Both the position numbers and the translations under genes were made by a program. From assembly GCF_013116745.1 (NCBI RefSeq), contig NZ_JABFOE010000006.1:124001-188000 (forward strand): 64,000 nucleotides of DNA, in the 5' to 3' direction. The notes beneath the pieces were generated by a model that saw only the letters and a list, made by a program, of their open reading frames with translations, was not told where the DNA came from and ran no database searches. Shown in pieces: positions 1 to 8,050 of this stretch (its first letter is position 1; each line of letters starts with the position of its first letter). Origin of the DNA: Arthrobacter sp. 260 (GTDB lineage: Bacteria; Actinomycetota; Actinomycetes; Actinomycetales; Micrococcaceae).

Positions 1-726
1 ATGGGTTTTCAGCCATGGGTCCCGCACCTCCCCGGTCACTACCATCCAGTAAGCCGTCAAAGCCTCCCCTCTCCCTATATAAGGCTGGTACGGTACAGTC
101 GCGTCTGTTATCACCACTACTGGGCTTAGCCCAAGCTCCAGCGCGACACCGCAGTAGATTTCTGAGTTTTCACGAGCCTGACCTAGTTGGCTCCCAAAAT
201 TCCCAAATCGCGCTATTCGTGCTTCAAGACCAGCCAATCGCACGCCTGCGGCCACTTTCTTCGCTAGCAGGCTTGCAATTGCGAGGGCAGGGACCGCTTG
301 CGTTCCACTCTGCTGACGTAACCGGAACAATGCAGCATCCGCGGGGGCCCATGTCTCATCAGCGACAACATGTGCGTAATGGGCTTGCTTGAGCGTTCTC
401 TCGAATTCGCGTTTAGATAGGCTGGTCTTGTAATTCGGGACGGTGCCGAGAACGTCGATCCCACCGGCCGGTCGACCAACAACCCCTATTTTCGGCACGT
501 CGAGACCCGCGTCAATAAGGTGTAACGGGCAGAGAAGTGTTGCAAGTGAGCTCGGTCCGCCAGTTGACGCGACGTCCGCACAGTTCGCGCCTTTAGTCCT
601 GCAGTGTCCGGATTTGGCGAGGAGGAATGCCAATTCAGCGATCAGCGACACGTTCGTCCCCTCGCTCAGTATCCTGGTATAGAGGTCAAAAACCGGGGCT
701 GATACCACGGCACTACTTATCGTCAT
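1..726 (-). CDS. Pyrimidine-nucleoside (thymidine) phosphorylase-like protein, 3' part outside window
   Basis: The minus strand is open for 242 codons from an ATG at 726 to the left edge, so the C-terminus is missing. The translation carries an STGG phosphate-loop-like motif, then GRPAGGIDVLGTVP, ALAIASLLAKK and VPYQPYIGRGEAL. I recognise these as family signatures of thymidine/AMP-phosphorylase-like enzymes, which split a (deoxy)nucleoside with phosphate into base and sugar-1-phosphate. The start is short compared with classical DeoA, so much of the usual N-terminal helical domain is absent. Two stops (TGA TGA) sit 9 to 14 bases upstream of the ATG and fix the upstream limit; no strong ribosome site is visible. 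Base composition is clearly lower in G+C than the right half of the window, which fits an island gene. Family assignment is from memory of motifs; whether it is active is unknown. Confidence 0.6.
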   Translation of the reverse strand, partial: MTISSAVVSAPVFDLYTRILSEGTNVSLIAELAFLLAKSGHCRTKGANCADVASTGGPSSLATLLCPLHLIDAGLDVPKIGVVGRPAGGIDVLGTVPNYKTSLSKREFERTLKQAHYAHVVADETWAPADAALFRLRQQSGTQAVPALAIASLLAKKVAAGVRLAGLEARIARFGNFGSQLGQARENSEIYCGVALELGLSPVVVITDATVPYQPYIGRGEALTAYWMVVTGEVRDPWLKTH

Positions 727-1209
727 GAGCTGATCTCATCAGAATATCCAAGAAATAGCCATGCCAACCTGGTCTGCTGAAATCTGACATGCGCATGGAT
801 CGCTCAGCAGGACTAAAATCATTATCCAATCCCATATGACCCGATCTACACCTAATTTGCAGTTAGGAGAGGCTGGGGAGTCGCCCCGCCCTAATCGCTG
901 GGATTTAGTACATGGAAAGTCACAGCGACGTCTCGCCGGTTCCACTTCTGAACAACTTGAGTAGCGCAGGCTCAAGAAGTCAGCCCGTGTGCTCTAGACG
1001 GTCAATAGAAAGAGCACCGAGCGACTGTCATTGCACATCTCGGGAGCAGATAAACCAGCTCACTCGATCTGGAAGGGGATCTATACGCTGCAGGGCATCC
1101 AGTCGATCGCTACATGCGCGAGATTGAACTCCTGCGGCGCGGCGCTACCTTAGAGACCGTGATGGTGATCTGATGGGCGGCCCGGTGGAAGAGTCACTCA
1201 CCCGCAGGC
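727..1209. other. Intergenic, no gene recognised (483 bp)
   Basis: Short open frames exist on both strands, but none has a ribosome site, a family motif or codon use like a gene. It must hold the promoter of the leftward phosphorylase-like gene. No tRNA, repeat or integrase remnant was seen. Confidence 0.5.
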
Positions 1210-1655
1210 CTAGTTGGTGCGGCGCGCTTCGGATTTGCATAGAAACCGACGATCCCGCCAGGCGCCGGCGGACCACAAGGCCCACACCACCAGGACCGGC
1301 TGAAAGAAGAGTCTGGTGAGACGCGATGCGTCAGTATCCAAGCCGAATGCGTCGACGCCGTCGACGTACTGGGCAATGTTGCCCAGGAAGACGGCCACGA
1401 AAAGCGCCGCGACGATCCACCCAATGGGGACCCGCCAGCGTGGGAGGAAAACGAGCGCAGCGCTCAGGACTACTTCGGTGATGCCTTACGTGACAACCAC
1501 AAAAGTCTGTGTCGAGCGGCATCCACGCGGGAACCTGGGCCGCGAACTTGACGCGAGCAAATGACACGTAAGCCGTCGCAGCGAAGAGCAGGAAGACGGC
1601 CAGCACAATGCGAGCGATGGTCCGGGGCGGGGACAGCGTGGGAAGGTCAAGATTT
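1210..1655 (-). pseudogene. Decayed DoxX-family gene (paralogue of the gene at 18005-18454)
   Basis: The DNA aligns along its length with the intact DoxX gene at 18005-18454 on the same strand. Shared protein segments include AAQVPAWMPLDTDF, QYVDGVDAFGLDTD and LTRLFFQP, spread over two reading frames. Near 1497-1507 the copy has an extra T in the codon run after DTDF. In the undisturbed frame the sequence just downstream (near 1482) reads TAA, so it has both a frameshift and a nonsense codon. No full-length product can be made. The homology continues through the intergenic spacer into the next pseudogene, so a segment was duplicated rather than a single gene. Confidence 0.85.
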
Positions 1656-1737
1656 TCTACCACCCGAGGAAGCCTAGAACCGGCGTCTGACGACCGGGGG
1701 CCCCCGGGCGCCGCGATACCCATGCAAGTTACGGGGC

Positions 1738-2016
1738 GCCGGGGAGCGACTCGTAGACGATGAGGCCTTTGCCCTAGTCGATCGGGCAACTTCAAGTAGT
1801 AGGTAAGTATTTCTCGTACCATTTATGCGCTCAGCACACCGGCCATAGCGTCGCGCTCGGCCTATGTAACCCACTGACCGTGGATGGATTTGTCCGAGAT
1901 CTGACGCAAACATAGGGGCGGCAGTAAGGAGGTGTTCGGCGGCAACCAGGCGGCGTAGCCATCACCCTTTTGGCCGTTGATCAGGCCGTCTGCGGCGTAC
2001 GTCCAGATTGAGGACG
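1738..2016 (-). pseudogene. Decayed fragment of the HNH/Excalibur protein gene (paralogue of 18519-20006)
   Basis: Positions 1738-1820 match the Excalibur-domain end of the intact gene at 18519 onward (the DNA for CESLPGAP and its upstream YEKYFPYYGD stretch). From 1822 the match jumps to the HNH domain: INGQKGDG, AAWLPPNTS, RQISDKSIHG and WVT line up with TNGQKGDG, ATWLPPNTS, RQISAKAIHG and WVT. The proline/lysine/threonine-rich linker between the domains is deleted, as are the SLH repeats and signal peptide. It is a remnant and not expressed as a functional protein. Confidence 0.85.
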
Positions 2017-2056
2017 TCGAGTCCCTATCTTGCCGAAAGCGCAAAATCTTGGGAGG

Positions 2057-2500
2057 CTACGCTGGTTCTCCGTGGATGGTGAAGATTTCGATCTTGCGAT
2101 TTCCCTTCACCAGCAGATCTCCCTTAGCCGAAGCCAAGGCCCATCCTTCCGGCCAGCCCTCTCCGTGATAGTGACCGCCACATACGCACTCACACTCCAC
2201 TGGCAGGGACTCCGCGTCTTGGCAGGATTTGGTGCACTTCTCGACTGTGCTGGTCATGATTTGGACTTCACATGCTCCAAACCTGTCAGCCAAATAATTG
2301 ACTACCGTTTCAATGTGCTTGCTGGACAATTCGTATATCTTCACGTTCCAGTCAAAGTCAACGTGACCTCCACCAATTGCTGCCCTGAGGTCCCCCTCTA
2401 AGCCTTCAGTAGGCGGAGTCTGGATGGCGATCTTGGTGTTCTCGGAGTGGAGAGTCTTGAAAACGACTGGAACTGTTGGCCGGGATTTGAATTCAAACAT
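2057..2500 (-). CDS. Hypothetical protein with a Cys/His-rich motif
   Basis: This 147-residue protein is not assigned to a named family. Residues 1-80 look like a mixed alpha/beta domain. Residues 89-113 hold a dense metal-ligand pattern: Cys89, Cys93, Cys103, Cys105, Cys107, His110, His112, ending CxCxCxGxxHG. I have seen this spacing in uncharacterised phage and genomic-island proteins, and it suggests a structural zinc or Fe-S site. The frame is maintained across a lower-G+C region where random frames are short. It lies between the HNH remnant and the BREX operon, on the same strand as BREX, so it may be island cargo. The start (ATG at 2500) has only a weak upstream purine run. Confidence 0.65.
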   Translation of the reverse strand: MFEFKSRPTVPVVFKTLHSENTKIAIQTPPTEGLEGDLRAAIGGGHVDFDWNVKIYELSSKHIETVVNYLADRFGACEVQIMTSTVEKCTKSCQDAESLPVECECVCGGHYHGEGWPEGWALASAKGDLLVKGNRKIEIFTIHGEPA

Positions 2501-2940
2501 CTTGGGTTCCTTAGTTAGGTTGTTCCGATCTTATTCCTTGTCCAATGCAGAGCTTGGATTGATTCGAGCTCACATTCAACTCGTCGACTGCCTGCCTAGC
2601 TACCGGGACGCGGTGCTGCTCCTTCAGTTCCTCGGTCGCATAGCTCATTCTATGTGCGGTACGGACGTGTTCAGGTGGTGTGACTGTGCGGCAGCGCTGA
2701 GCCGAATTCGGCAGCGCTACAGCTGAATCAAAGGAATGTTCCGCTGCCGCCCCGCTTACGGGCTGGACATCGGGTAAAAGAATGACGACCGGTCAGTGAG
2801 AGTTCGGAACAGCAGCAAGGGCACAAGTTTTCAGGCCCTGCCCAGCCTAAGCTGTCAGGTGCGAGAACTTCTCGTTATGGTGTCTTTCCACGTGTTAATG
2901 CACTACCGTGACCATCATCGATTGAACGGGAGGGAAAGTA
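2501..2940. other. Intergenic, no gene recognised (440 bp)
   Basis: This stretch is relatively A+T-rich and separates two divergently oriented small ORFs, so it should contain both promoters. Short frames run through it on both strands without ribosome sites or recognisable motifs. A decayed gene cannot be excluded. Confidence 0.4.
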
Positions 2941-3284
2941 TGGCCGAGGCACAGACTCATAAGCATTGGTGCGCTGACCACAAGAGCGATTACGAGGACT
3001 CCTGCTTCACCCAGGTTGTCCTATATGACAATAACGAGGATGAGGCGACTCAACCGGCAAAAGGATCACTTGCTGCTCAGTTCCAGGCAATGGGTGGTTC
3101 GAAAGACATCGCTTGGGTTCAGTTTGTCGCAAGCCACGACGTTGAGGAAGACGACCAGCCGTTAACGGACCTTCAATTCTTCACGGCTTGGGATTACGAG
3201 GCTCTGGGCAATCTCCACTTAAGCATTGTGGGGTTGAGGGAGCTTCATTCGAACCTCGGTGATGTGCTGAAACGGATCTCCTAA
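2941..3284 (+). CDS. Hypothetical acidic small protein
   Basis: I start this 114-residue protein at the ATG at 2941 because GGGAGGGAAAGT lies directly upstream; the frame is open further up but without a ribosome site. The N-terminus has His/Cys residues (HKHWCADH, then Cys22) similar in feel to small actinobacterial proteins of the DUF6907 type, a weak resemblance only. The rest is acidic with an aromatic core (FFTAWDYEAL) and no signal peptide or membrane helix. It converges on the 3' end of brxL, 113 bp away. As the only rightward gene of the island it is a possible defence accessory or island remnant. No function is claimed. Confidence 0.6.
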
Positions 3285-3397
3285 CTCCCTGCGCCTAACG
3301 AGATCGCAGATTGGATCCTCCGAGACCTGTTGCCGGCGATGATCTTCCCGGAGTCGCTGCCTACTGATCCGAAGGCCTCCCTTGCGTAAACATCGGC

Positions 3398-5542
3398 TCA
3401 TTCATCTCCGCGAATATAGGTCACTCCAAAAGCACGTACTTGCCGGAACTCCTGGCGGCTAGTGCCGAAGTCTAACCAGCCACCGTCGGACTTCTGGAAG
3501 ATGTCGAGGCCGCGGCCGAGGTTGATCCGCCAACCGGTGTCGGTTCGGATCCAGCGGTCATGGCCGCCGGGATCCTTCGCCACATTAACCTTGATGCCTT
3601 GCTGAGCAGCTCCCTGAACGATGTCGTTGAGCATGTGGAGTTGCTTCGTCTGATACTCGGGGTCTTGGTCGAGCACTGTGAAGAGGTTGAAGGCGACCTC
3701 GTCTGCCGGGTCTTTTGCCGCGGCGATGAGTGCGAGTAGCTCGACGAGGTTGCGGCCTTGGTGTCCCATACGAATGTACGGGTCGTGGAGCTCGATCTCC
3801 GTTGCGTCTCGAAGGTAGGGCATGAGCAGCTTCTCGTAGGAGACACCCCGCTGGTTGTCCAAGAAGTCCCGTTGTCCTCGGAACAGTTCCGCCTGAAGGG
3901 AGCCGGCCGCGGGTGCGGGAAGCGATGATAATGGCCCCGCAGAGACTACCTGCACGTCCGACTCGGCTAATGTCCCACCAGCCGGATTAGTCGAGCGGCG
4001 ACGATGGTAGTGCGTCGGGTATTCGTCTTCTTCAAGCGTCGTCACCGCTGACCAGCCACCGCCGAGTGAATCATAGCCGAAGTTCACTTCCGCCATAGTG
4101 GCGTCGATCCGGAGGATCTGGTCCTTGACACGCTTCCGCCCTTCGATTGCGAAGCGCAGCACCTCTTCGACCTCTGCGGTGGTCGCCTGGTCATGCGGGT
4201 AGAGCAGCTTCATCAGCCCAGAGAACGTCTTATGGATGCCGTCGCGATCACGTGTCGAGATGTCGGATCCGAGCGTGAAGTGCTTGTGGTAGCGGTCGGA
4301 GTAGTCGAGATTACGCATCGACCTGAGGACCTCGGCGATGTAGTCGACGACGAACCCGTATCCGGCGGAGAACATCTCGCTGCGGATCGTGTCTACTTCC
4401 CATCCGGGGATATAGAAGTGCAACCGGTCGAGGTAGGCAGGGTCATGGTAGCTATCGGGCAGTTCGTCGAAGAGGTCGGAGTGTTTGAGCATGTAGGGCA
4501 CGGTGTGGGAGGTATTGCCGACGAAGACCATTGATGCCTCGGCGCCAAGCGTCTCCACACCGCGGGAGAACGATTTGTTCGCCATGTAGTTCTTCATGAT
4601 GTCGACCAGCGCCTTATCGGTGCGCTTCTTCTTGCCGGCAAACTCATCGAATGCGACGACGTCCCAGTACCCGACGAGGCCGAGGCGACCGTTTGCGTTA
4701 TTCACGAACAGTTTTGGCACGGTCACCTCTCCACCCGAGATGAGCATGCCGTGCGGCGAGAACTCGGAGTAGATGTGTGACTTTCCGGTGCCCTTGGGGC
4801 CCAGCTCTACGAGGTTGTAGTTTCGCTCCACGAACGGGATCAGACGCACCAACTGCAGCAGTTTGCCCCGGCGCCCGAACTTGTTGGGGTTGAATCCGAT
4901 CGACTGGATCAGCAGGTCGATCCACTCATCGGTCGTGAACTTCGCGCGTGCGTCGAGATACCCGTCGTAGTCGAAGTTCGACATCTGAATCGGTTTGAGA
5001 GAACCAAGAACCCAGGGCGACACACGATTATCTTCGGTGTGAAAGTACTCGACGTCGCACAGGCACCACACGCCTCCTACAAGCAGCTTCTGGTGGGCGT
5101 TCACCGTGGCCGAATCCACGACCACGCTGCTGATCCCAAGGTTCGCGAAGGACGCGTGGTAGACGTCGTCCTTCTCGTTGAGAGTGACGCTGACCTTGTC
5201 GATGACCCGGTAACGCCCGCGCTCTTTGATCTTCGACTTCACCAGCTCGGACTCGTTACGGTGCACGTAGTGCTGAGCGAGGATGTCACGTACCTTGTCG
5301 ATACCCGCCTGGATCGTGGCCTCGTCGTCCGATGCCGCATACTGGCCGAGCAGATACTCCAGCACGTACGAAGGCACGATCGCATTGCCCCTGACCGCTT
5401 TGATCAGGTCTTTCCGGACCACGGCCCCTGCAAAGTGTTCGTTGATCTTGCGATCCAATTCGCTCGTCGCGCCGCCTTCGGAGGCTTCGGTGTCAATGGT
5501 GTCCTCGCGCGCCACCTGGGTCAGGTCGATGTTCTCGCTCAA
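3398..5542 (-). CDS. brxL: BREX system protein BrxL (AAA+ ATPase) with a MITD1-type C-terminal domain
   Basis: This 714-residue protein is the last gene of the BREX operon. Residues 25-490 are the conserved BrxL core: Walker A GPKGTGKS (248-255), Walker B VVAFDEFAG (295-303), sensor-like VGNTSH (341-346) and an arginine-containing DRLHFYIPGWE (372-382). BrxL is an AAA+ protein resembling MCM-type DNA motors and is needed for phage exclusion in type I systems. After a Pro/Ala-rich linker (about 520-550), residues 565-712 match what I recall of the MITD1 C-terminal PLD-fold domain: ELHDPYIR (585-591), HDRWIR (661-666), GW and GRGLD (676-680). I see no Lon-type Ser-Lys protease motif. The start is TTG at 5542, with AAGGAG seven bases upstream and a 9-bp gap after pglZ. 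Confidence 0.9.
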   Translation of the reverse strand: MSENIDLTQVAREDTIDTEASEGGATSELDRKINEHFAGAVVRKDLIKAVRGNAIVPSYVLEYLLGQYAASDDEATIQAGIDKVRDILAQHYVHRNESELVKSKIKERGRYRVIDKVSVTLNEKDDVYHASFANLGISSVVVDSATVNAHQKLLVGGVWCLCDVEYFHTEDNRVSPWVLGSLKPIQMSNFDYDGYLDARAKFTTDEWIDLLIQSIGFNPNKFGRRGKLLQLVRLIPFVERNYNLVELGPKGTGKSHIYSEFSPHGMLISGGEVTVPKLFVNNANGRLGLVGYWDVVAFDEFAGKKKRTDKALVDIMKNYMANKSFSRGVETLGAEASMVFVGNTSHTVPYMLKHSDLFDELPDSYHDPAYLDRLHFYIPGWEVDTIRSEMFSAGYGFVVDYIAEVLRSMRNLDYSDRYHKHFTLGSDISTRDRDGIHKTFSGLMKLLYPHDQATTAEVEEVLRFAIEGRKRVKDQILRIDATMAEVNFGYDSLGGGWSAVTTLEEDEYPTHYHRRRSTNPAGGTLAESDVQVVSAGPLSSLPAPAAGSLQAELFRGQRDFLDNQRGVSYEKLLMPYLRDATEIELHDPYIRMGHQGRNLVELLALIAAAKDPADEVAFNLFTVLDQDPEYQTKQLHMLNDIVQGAAQQGIKVNVAKDPGGHDRWIRTDTGWRINLGRGLDIFQKSDGGWLDFGTSRQEFRQVRAFGVTYIRGDE

Positions 5543-5551
5543 GAGTGCTCC

Positions 5552-8050
5552 TTAAAAGTCGAAGTCGGTGGTGAATGAGCGCTTGAGCGTGTAGGGTGCG
5601 CTCTTGTACTTCTTCCACTCGCCGGTGTCGCCGATCGGTTCGGAGAGCCGGAACTCTACGCCCTGGTTATTAGCCTCATCAGCATCCTTGCTCAGCAGCA
5701 GGCGGACGCTCTGGAACCGATCACGCCCTTCGGCGCTCCCGGCATCGAAGAGCAGCTCAGGTTCGTTGGAGATCAACTGATTACCGAAGTAGATACCTGC
5801 ACGCAGCTTCCTCGCCGTGCGCTGATCGGTGACAGCGCTTTGCTGATAGAGCTTGACCACGATCTGACCGGTCGTGATCTTGTCGGACTCCGGGTGGATG
5901 TCGACATTCACAGACTCGACGGTGTCGGAACGTCCCTTGTTGATCAAGATGACCGGCACCACGATCTCCTGCAGCGACGCACCCCCGTGGACGAACTGGA
6001 ACCCGGCACCCGGCTTGACGATCCGGCAGATCGAGTTTGGGATCTGAACTTCCAGATGGCTCGATAGTCCTAGCTGCTCGGGCAGGAACCGGCGGAATGC
6101 ATCGTCTTCCTTCAACCCGCGGCCGAGAACATATCGACGATTCTCGACTACGACCTTATCGCCCTGCGGCTTCACGGTCAGATTGAATTGGGGCGCGAGC
6201 TTCGACTCCTGGTACAAGAAGCCGTGGTCCGCAGTGACGAGGATATTCGTCGCGTTCGCACTCGCCAGCTTCTTAACGACGTCGACGAGTTCATCGATCG
6301 CATCAGCCGCAGCCTTGAACGTGCGGTGCTCCGACACCGCCTTGTCACCGGTCGCGTCGATGGTGTCGTGATAGACGTACAGCACCTGATGCGCCGCGTA
6401 AAGATCACGCCGCTCCGCAGGCTTCATCTTCAAGAAATCTGTGACCTGGATTGCGGTGCCACCGACGGACGCGAGGATCTTCGAGCGGTTCGCGGTGCCA
6501 TTGGAAAGCTGGCCGTCGACGAGCACCGGGTCGCCGTTCTCGGAGTGCGCGAGTGTCTTGTGTGGGAGCAGCGCCGCCATCCCTAGCTGAGTGTAACTGG
6601 GCAATACGCCAAGAATGGCCTCGATCTTAGCGTCGTACTTGTTCTCTCTGCGGATCTTGGAAGTCAGCTCATCGGCAACCTCGTAGCGCAACGCGTCAGA
6701 GATGACGACGACGGCCTTCTTGCGTCCACCTCGCACCTGTGGGGCGATGTAGTGGTCGTAGAAAGAACTCTGCGAAGTAATCGCGAGCGTCTTCCACGTC
6801 TCGACTTGGTCGACCTGCTGTTGCCAGCTGATCCCGAGCCTAGAGAGGAAATCTGTGACATAGGCATTCTCCACTTGCTCGTTCAGCGCTTCCAACGGTT
6901 GTGTGAACTCCGCGGTCTGCGACGCGAGAGTGTACTGCCGGTAGAGCTGGTCGATGCGGAAGAGATCATCGCGATAGCGGCTGAATCCATCTTCGAAACT
7001 CAACACATCGATCCGGGCAGAACGGATAGCCGGGATCAGCTCGGCCGCCGCCCCAAGCGCCACGTATAGCGTGGCGTAGTCGTCGAACCAGACACTGTCC
7101 CGGCGACGGGTGCGGATCGTGTCTGCGATGTCGCGCACCGAGATCGTTTGGGAGGCAATGCCGTCGATCAGACGCCGGATGATCTCCTTCTCGCCAGCAT
7201 CGAAGATGTCTGTGGCCATGAGTACAGCAAGCGACGCGTCCGTAGCCTGCTCGACGTAGTCCAAGTCAGTTTCGGCCTGACGCGCGAGCTTCTTCAGCGC
7301 GGCCAGGCTCTGGCGGTCGTTGCGGAAGCTACGGAAGTCGATCTCAATATTGCGCGCCGCTTTCGAGGTCGTGGCTCCGAACCCGCCCCGGGCTTGCTGG
7401 AACATCCACAACACGAACCCGGCCACGCTCGGCGTCTGGGAGTCATAGCCATAGATCTTCGCAGCGCCGGACCAATGGAAGTCTACGAGCTTCTGCGTGG
7501 CGAGGGCCTCATAGCCGGCACTGTCACCTTCGGCATGCTGCACCAGGAGCGTCCGAGTCAGTTCAGAGAAGCTGTGCTCCTTCTGTCCGAGCACGACCGC
7601 ACACATCTTCGCCTGGACCTTGGCGAGATCATCGTCGGCGCGCAACAACGCTGAAAGCTTCGAAACCAGCTTCGCGTCGCCAAAGAATGTCTCACGCCCT
7701 GCAATCAGCTCATCGGATCCGGGCGCGTTGAGGCCGAGGTCTGCCCGCACGAGCGCGCCGCGATCTGCGGTGAAGACACCGTAGGCGAGTTCGAGATCGA
7801 GCAGCCAGTTGCCCGCCCCCTCAGCAACACGACCGCTGCGATAGATCAGAAACTTTCTGCTCGGCTCGTCGCGCAGCACGCGGTGCTTGACCCCGAACTC
7901 GTCGTTCTGGACACGTAGCACCGCTACGCCGGTCGGCGCGTGAGCGTCGACGTCGGTGGCGTAACTGCTGTCGGGATCGTGCCACACCACCAGGCGGTCC
8001 TGCTCGAAGCGTGCCACGAGGTGCTCTGAGATCGAAGATGCCGCGCTCAC
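5552..8050 (-). CDS. pglZ: BREX system alkaline-phosphatase-superfamily protein PglZ
   Basis: This 832-residue protein is the signature component of BREX. It belongs to the alkaline phosphatase superfamily; its role in exclusion is not settled, but it is required together with PglX. The metal-binding phosphatase core is visible as VVISDALRYE (nucleophile region, 448-457) and VTADHG (605-610). The N-terminal 400 residues are the helical and beta region usual for BREX PglZ. The length is normal for type I systems. It starts with GTG at 8050, overlapping the pglX stop by four bases (GTGA), so translation is coupled. brxL follows after 9 bp. Confidence 0.95.
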   Translation of the reverse strand: MSAASSISEHLVARFEQDRLVVWHDPDSSYATDVDAHAPTGVAVLRVQNDEFGVKHRVLRDEPSRKFLIYRSGRVAEGAGNWLLDLELAYGVFTADRGALVRADLGLNAPGSDELIAGRETFFGDAKLVSKLSALLRADDDLAKVQAKMCAVVLGQKEHSFSELTRTLLVQHAEGDSAGYEALATQKLVDFHWSGAAKIYGYDSQTPSVAGFVLWMFQQARGGFGATTSKAARNIEIDFRSFRNDRQSLAALKKLARQAETDLDYVEQATDASLAVLMATDIFDAGEKEIIRRLIDGIASQTISVRDIADTIRTRRRDSVWFDDYATLYVALGAAAELIPAIRSARIDVLSFEDGFSRYRDDLFRIDQLYRQYTLASQTAEFTQPLEALNEQVENAYVTDFLSRLGISWQQQVDQVETWKTLAITSQSSFYDHYIAPQVRGGRKKAVVVISDALRYEVADELTSKIRRENKYDAKIEAILGVLPSYTQLGMAALLPHKTLAHSENGDPVLVDGQLSNGTANRSKILASVGGTAIQVTDFLKMKPAERRDLYAAHQVLYVYHDTIDATGDKAVSEHRTFKAAADAIDELVDVVKKLASANATNILVTADHGFLYQESKLAPQFNLTVKPQGDKVVVENRRYVLGRGLKEDDAFRRFLPEQLGLSSHLEVQIPNSICRIVKPGAGFQFVHGGASLQEIVVPVILINKGRSDTVESVNVDIHPESDKITTGQIVVKLYQQSAVTDQRTARKLRAGIYFGNQLISNEPELLFDAGSAEGRDRFQSVRLLLSKDADEANNQGVEFRLSEPIGDTGEWKKYKSAPYTLKRSFTTDFDF

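Noticed and set aside
3219-3401. 60-codon minus-strand frame just after brxL
   Set aside because: Arg-rich, no ribosome site, overlaps the 3' end of the 114-residue rightward gene; noise.
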